A stretch of DNA of 47,723 nucleotides from Usnea hakonensis (lineage: Eukaryota > Ascomycota > Lecanoromycetes > Lecanorales > Parmeliaceae), in assembly GCA_013423325.1 (NCBI GenBank), contig BLJB01000240.1, forward strand, positions 1 through 47,723. The letters are read 5' to 3'. Below, piece after piece: positions 42,623 through 47,723 of the stretch; positions within the stretch are counted from its first letter, which is position 1, and every line of letters starts with the position of its first letter. The position numbers and the translations under genes were made by a program. Below the pieces are notes generated by a model, which saw only the letters and a program-made list of their open reading frames with translations, was not told where the DNA came from and did not search any database.

Positions 42623-45600
42623 GATTGTACATCTTTTAGCATCGCTTAAATCTTTGATCAGTATTGTGAAACGAGTCACTTATGTTCAGATTTCTCACTA
42701 ATGTGAGAGCTACCGGAATAGTAGATCGATACGTAAGCTCCAATATCTGACAAAAATGGGTTGTTAACACTTTCCTCAACACTATTGTTAACACAACCGC
42801 ACCTCCGATCGAAGATTTTAACTAAAACTTACATTGCTCTATTGCTAGTTGATTATTCATACATACCCCTCCTCGTAACATGTCTAGATTGTAGTAACGT
42901 CTGCGGAGAACGAGGACTCTCACTCACCCATTTTTCAGAGGCGTGGACGACATAAACATGAACATGTCCCATAGGACTGTAAAGTATTGGCTTAATATTA
43001 GCATCTTCAAGTCAAAGGTGAAACCAATGACTGCATCTGCAATTGTCCCCAATCGTAAATACACGCTCGACCAAGGTCGCTATTATACGGACCATTTATC
43101 GCGTTACTTTTAGCGCCCAAAATACATTACCAGTCTAAGGCCTGATGCTCTAGGCTTTATCTTGGATTAGTGAAGAGGCATTTCCTTACTTTGTCGTTCG
43201 AATAAAATGGAACCTCGTAACTTGAAATTGATACTGTCGATAGCGCCTGAAGTCATCGGTTTGATCTAACAATCTGGCCAGCTGATAGCCTCGATGAGGG
43301 AACAACGACGGACACTAGGAGGACGATACAAGTGCGAAAAGTCGCCGCGCACATTAGCTGTCCCAAGCGGCATATATACTTCGAAGAAAAACATTTGGAT
43401 TTGTGTAGCTATTAAGCTAATTTTTTGTGTTATAATTTATTTAGCATAACGTTATTAATAGCGGGCCATTATTAACCGAGCCCGAGACGATCAAATATTA
43501 ACCAAGGACTCTCGGTACTCTACGACTGTGTACTGCTTGCAAACCTTGCTGGGTGTGAAAGTGACTACGGCTGAAGAGAAATAGTCATAGTGCTTCAAGC
43601 CAAGATAGAACTTAGAAGCTCGCACAGGCTGGAGGCTAACCATGGTATCAAGATGTGTTATGACTGTTTCAACGCCGGAGATATCATTTAATCTAAATAT
43701 CAACTGCTACTAGGCCAGTATCGTACGCAGAAGTCGACATCATCCTTTCGCAATGATCTGACTTTCTTTTCGCTACTGGGGATTACAATTATATCACCCG
43801 ATCAAGTTTCCGTGTGACTTTTCGAGTTTCAACGCCTGCCAAACAACTATGCTCCCGCTTCCAAGCATAGCAGGCGGTTCCAGCTACCATAGTTGTCCAC
43901 CTGATGCCGTCATGGTTCCCCGTGACAATTACTGTCAGCGCCTACACCGTGCGGACAGAAAAGCAGTATCGGGGTAACTCGAGGCAGAACATCTCGTAGT
44001 ATCTCTTCTTGGTAAGAGGTGTTTGAACACTTGATTGTGGCAAAGTTTAGGTTCAGCTGCCATTGTGCATTTCGAGAAGCGCGTGCAGTACTACAAAGAC
44101 CTCGTTATGACGTCTGAAAGTTCCAGTTCTTACTATGTTTTCTGACACATACCAATAAGTCGCGAAGTTCATGCTCAAGAACTGTAAACGCTATTCCTTA
44201 CATGGGCAACATTCCACATCTACTATCGCAAAACACCATACATGATGCTCAACCAATAAAGTGCTCAAAGTTTATTTGCTGCCATATGCAACTCCTTCCA
44301 AACATGAGATCTTCCTTTGTCACCCATGGGTATTCACCAACTAAGGAAATCTGTATATGATCAACTACATTCGATTCGAAAGTGGGACGGGCTGGTGGAA
44401 CTTGTATCCACTACAGTGGGCTTCGAGCGTAGAGGTATCGCATTCCTAGATTTGCCTGAAGATGAACATCTATAGATGTAAATCTCTAAGGATCTACGCC
44501 CAAACGGCCGTAGTAGGATCTATATGATAAATTTCTAATCCGGACGCACCAGATTCTTCCGCGCTGATGTCACCCACGAATAAGAAGCAGTAGCCCGAGT
44601 CACTCAGGTTGACAGATTGATGGGAGCACATTGTGCAGATACAAGATGATCACAGCGTTAAGTATCTTAAATTTTCAAAAGAGAGTAGACAAGCTTTACT
44701 AATCTGTTACTGGGATGCCTATGAGGACCACCAGGCAAGCTTCCAGTGTTGTATGATGTGTCTTTCGTCTACTCTAGAAGTAGATAGAAACGAGAACTCT
44801 TATTGAAAGCTCGGTATAACTTACAAGAATCCATGAGAGATAGGTTTTGAATACTATCAATTCACAGAAGGATAACTACATCGTTCCTAATACATTCAAA
44901 TCGTCTGCTATCATTAACGATCTAAGATGATCATTATTTCCAACTCTCCCCATGCGAGCGACCGCTTGAGACCCTCGTCAGATTCCAGGAGAGGAGCATA
45001 GGAGTCTTCGCTAACGTGACGCTCTGGTGGTTTCCCTTACACTGAATAGGGAAAGAATATACTTTTGACTTACCATCTGCGCGGATTTGGGCGCATTCTT
45101 GGCCTGCCATGATTGATCCATACACCTGCGTCTGTCTCATATTTCAAGACCGCTTTGGGTGAGACACAGAACTATGTCATCAAAGTATGTATGAAGGCGT
45201 GTAGCATGCGCTTACTCTGCTCTTGGGAGCGCGAGAGTGATACTAGGTGTAATGTTCCGAAACTTCGATTCCAAACGGTGGCATGATACGGTCTCAGACG
45301 TTGCGTCCTTCTCAGACGGGCAAGAGATAGATTGCTTGATTCGTGTGAGTCTACACCTTGTATCTTGGGATTTAGATTGATATAACGAACTTTTAGTACT
45401 CTTGGTGTATGAAACGGCAGGAATAAAATTTAGGGGTAGACGACCGAATATAGGAAAATATTTCCTAAATTCAAATCGCTGCGCGTTAATGATAGAAATC
45501 TTTGTAGAAAAGTTTTTGATACCTAATTCGTTCTTTCTTGAGAAGGTGTAAAACGTCATAACTGAAATGTCTATGCATGAATGTCGTTATAGAAAGTCAA

Positions 45601-47723
45601 AACCTTGTGAAAGGAGATTCAAGCGTACGGCCAAGGTAGATACCGATCCGTAGGATATGTTCCAACCATAACAGGCAAATACCGAATAAGGCTTGAGATG
45701 TGAGATCAGGGTACAATTGATAGCGGAGTAGTGCTGCATCAAAAAGAAACATGCAATATCAGCCGTAACGTGGCAATTCACTCAATGCCAACAACTTCCC
45801 AGGCCTACAACTTCAATTCAGAGCATAGCGAGCGCGAGCATAACAGGCTGACTACGAGTACACAAAGTGATAGCGGTCAAGATAGTCTTAATAATTCTCA
45901 CATGATTGGTCAAAATAACAGAAGATAGGCTGAGACGCCCAGCCGGGGACCGAGATTTTTCTGACCGTTGCGCCGTGTTTCTCGGCTCGAACTTCCCGTG
46001 TCAACGCCAGTTCTCTGTTCAAGCTATTTCCGGACGAGGACACATCGCTTCTCCCCATGTATGCCAAAAATTTTATCAGGCCTATCTTGGTAGGTTTCAG
46101 GCTATGCCACGGATCAGCAAGCTGGGCGTCAAAGTCTCGGCACCAACCACCTATTGAATTTTTGAAACGGCCAAAGTAGTTCTAAATAGAGATATATAAA
46201 TAATATAAAGATTTAGATCTATATATAATCTCTTTAACTTTTTAAAAACTTTGTATTAAGTGTAAGTTTAAATATACTTTTAACGCGGAGGTAGTCTTAT
46301 CTATCTTTACCTAATTATCTATAGTTATTATGAATTTTATATAGAGAATTATCGATTTATATGTTTCCGATACTGCCAATAGATCACGGCTGTGTTTAGT
46401 CTCAACCTATTAAGAAACATGACTTTACTATCATTAGAAGTCTGGACTTACTACTGTCACTCAGCATAGAGCTCTCCGCGCGTAATGCACTCGAAAAATA
46501 ATTAGATTTCCTAAGAGAGTCTTTTGCATCATACTGCCGCATTTCGACGGCGGTGCTATCCAGTCTAGATTACGAGACATATAGGAATTAACGCTATTAC
46601 AGGACTTACGATACTTGATCAACCACTTGTAATCTTTCAAGGAGAAATTCTAGGAGAGCAGACCAAACTCCGGACCTCGTAGCAAGCATAGTCTAGAGAG
46701 TGCAAGAGATAGCCCTCCGACCTGGCTATTTAGTTTTTCACCCAGCTCACATACTCAAATACGTATGTGCAGGATGACAAACGTCGTGGTGGCTACTCAT
46801 CAGCAACAGCCCGATGACTAGAAGCAGTTTGCTTCTGGTGTTGTCTATTCCTGCAGGCCTCTTTATTCTATTTTATACCGTCCGACATCCATACCTTTTT
46901 TCCTATCCAGCCTTGTATTCAAAGGGCTTAGAGGAGATGTGACTTACGGGAGATGTGAAAGCGTTATCAGTTCGCACTCTCATTGAGGATATGGCACTAA
47001 CTCGAATTCACTACACCGATACTATGGTAAGAGTAACTCGTGCCGAAGGTGGGGTATCAAAGGCGGCACGTTCGGTCCCCGCTATTTGATTGGCTCTCAT
47101 TGGTACATACGCGAGCGTAGATCTTGAAGAAGGTGGGTAAGATGACGTCAAAAAACTACTAGTACTCTGAAGGGGGGGGGAGGGGCGCTTCGGCCTGAAT
47201 ATAGATATAAATCTAGATAAGAAGATACTCTCGTATGTTGAAATGAGTGGATCTGGGAATGGTACGAGACGCGATATTTACGAAGAATGAGCTGTATCTG
47301 GAGAAGCTTTCCTAGACCAGTCCTATCTAATATACTATTCCGGGTAGCTGGCCGGACCATTGCCACGAGATAGCTGGGAAGACTAGCCCCACACTCACAT
47401 GTGGGGGCCAAATTTCAACACTGTACATGCTTCACGTTTAACCGTAGGATTCAAGGTCTTAATGAAGTCGAAGCCTAAGCGTTCTCTTTCATCCGCCTCT
47501 TTTCTCCCCGCACGTTTTGAATATTTTTTTGCGCAGAGATCCAGTGGGGTTTTCAAGCCGCGCCAACAGATACATCCTTCAGATTCAGAGGTCTACAATA
47601 ATAACTATTAGCTCACTAGTCTTTGCATGCAACGGAAGCCTGGTACTTTCGATTCGCTTCCCTAACTCTTATTCCTTTTGATACCTTGACAGGGTATCAC
47701 AGTATATATCAGAATGGTGGCCG
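42623..47723. other. Long AT-rich gene-free stretch
   Basis: About 5.1 kb without a supportable gene. Open frames are short and unnatural. A strongly AT-rich island (about 46160-46380) has TATATA and TTTAAA-like composition. A minus-strand frame at 45559-45212 and a plus-strand frame at 45731-46157 show no domain. No tRNA or rRNA was recognised. It resembles decayed or RIP-affected sequence, but no transposon protein remnant was identifiable. Confidence 0.5.

Noticed and set aside
1..47723. tRNA, rRNA, CRISPR, phage or biosynthetic cluster
   Set aside because: No T-loop-like GGTTCGAATCC with matching arms was recognised by eye, no spaced direct-repeat array is present, and no PKS, NRPS or terpene core gene is visible.

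Overview
This window comes from a filamentous ascomycete (Pezizomycotina-type) nuclear genome; I cannot name the species. The evidence is intron-containing genes with short introns (mostly 49 to 86 nt, GT donor, CTGAC-like branch site, AG acceptor) and typically fungal protein families: BTB/POZ, a DUF7730-like F-box-type protein, a GH128 (Asl1-like) glucanase, a PX-associated/DUF3818 protein and a degenerate C2H2 Ser-rich protein. Gene density is low: about 14 genes in 48 kb, with long gene-free stretches, simple repeats and one clear non-autonomous inverted-repeat element. This looks like an accessory or subterminal region rather than a core gene block.

Layout. 1-4.1 kb: microsatellites and a poly-G tract, no supportable gene. 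4.15-4.65 kb (-): small Cys-rich protein. 6.35-7.08 kb (-): BTB protein. 7.1-11.2 kb: gene-poor, with a second long poly-G run. 11.2-12.53 kb (-): aldo/keto reductase with an in-frame stop before a conserved-looking C-terminus. 13.5-14.65 kb (+): DUF7730-like protein with an acidic 15-bp repeat. 17.16-18.4 kb (+): secreted GH128 hydrolase. 20.3-21.1 kb (-) and 21.5-23.6 kb (+): GNAT acetyltransferase and PX-associated protein, divergent, with a direct repeat between them. 24.47-25.03 kb (-): small secreted protein built of two equal Cys-bounded modules. 27.4-31.2 kb (+): large secreted Ser/Thr-rich protein of many exons. 31.75-32.69 kb (+): SAM methyltransferase. 32.95-33.50 kb: MITE-like element. 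33.79-34.40 kb (+): VOC/glyoxalase protein. 35.4-37.6 kb (-): C2H2-like Ser-rich protein. 40.57-41.47 kb (-): SprT-like metalloprotease. 41.66-42.57 kb (+): zf-His_Me endonuclease-type protein, GC-rich against AT-rich surroundings. 42.6-47.7 kb: AT-rich, no supportable gene.

The genes do not form an obvious pathway or biosynthetic cluster. Three products are predicted to be secreted (GH128, the two-module protein, the large Ser/Thr-rich protein), which fits wall remodelling or environment-facing roles. The pairs 20.3-23.6 kb and 40.6-42.6 kb share short divergent promoters. The items most worth a second look are the nuclear His-Me-finger nuclease gene next to a SprT protease, the interrupted aldo/keto reductase, the two-module secreted protein, the splice oddities of the large secreted gene and the inverted-repeat element. 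Exon joins were made by eye from reading frame and splice signals; no alignment or transcript data were available.
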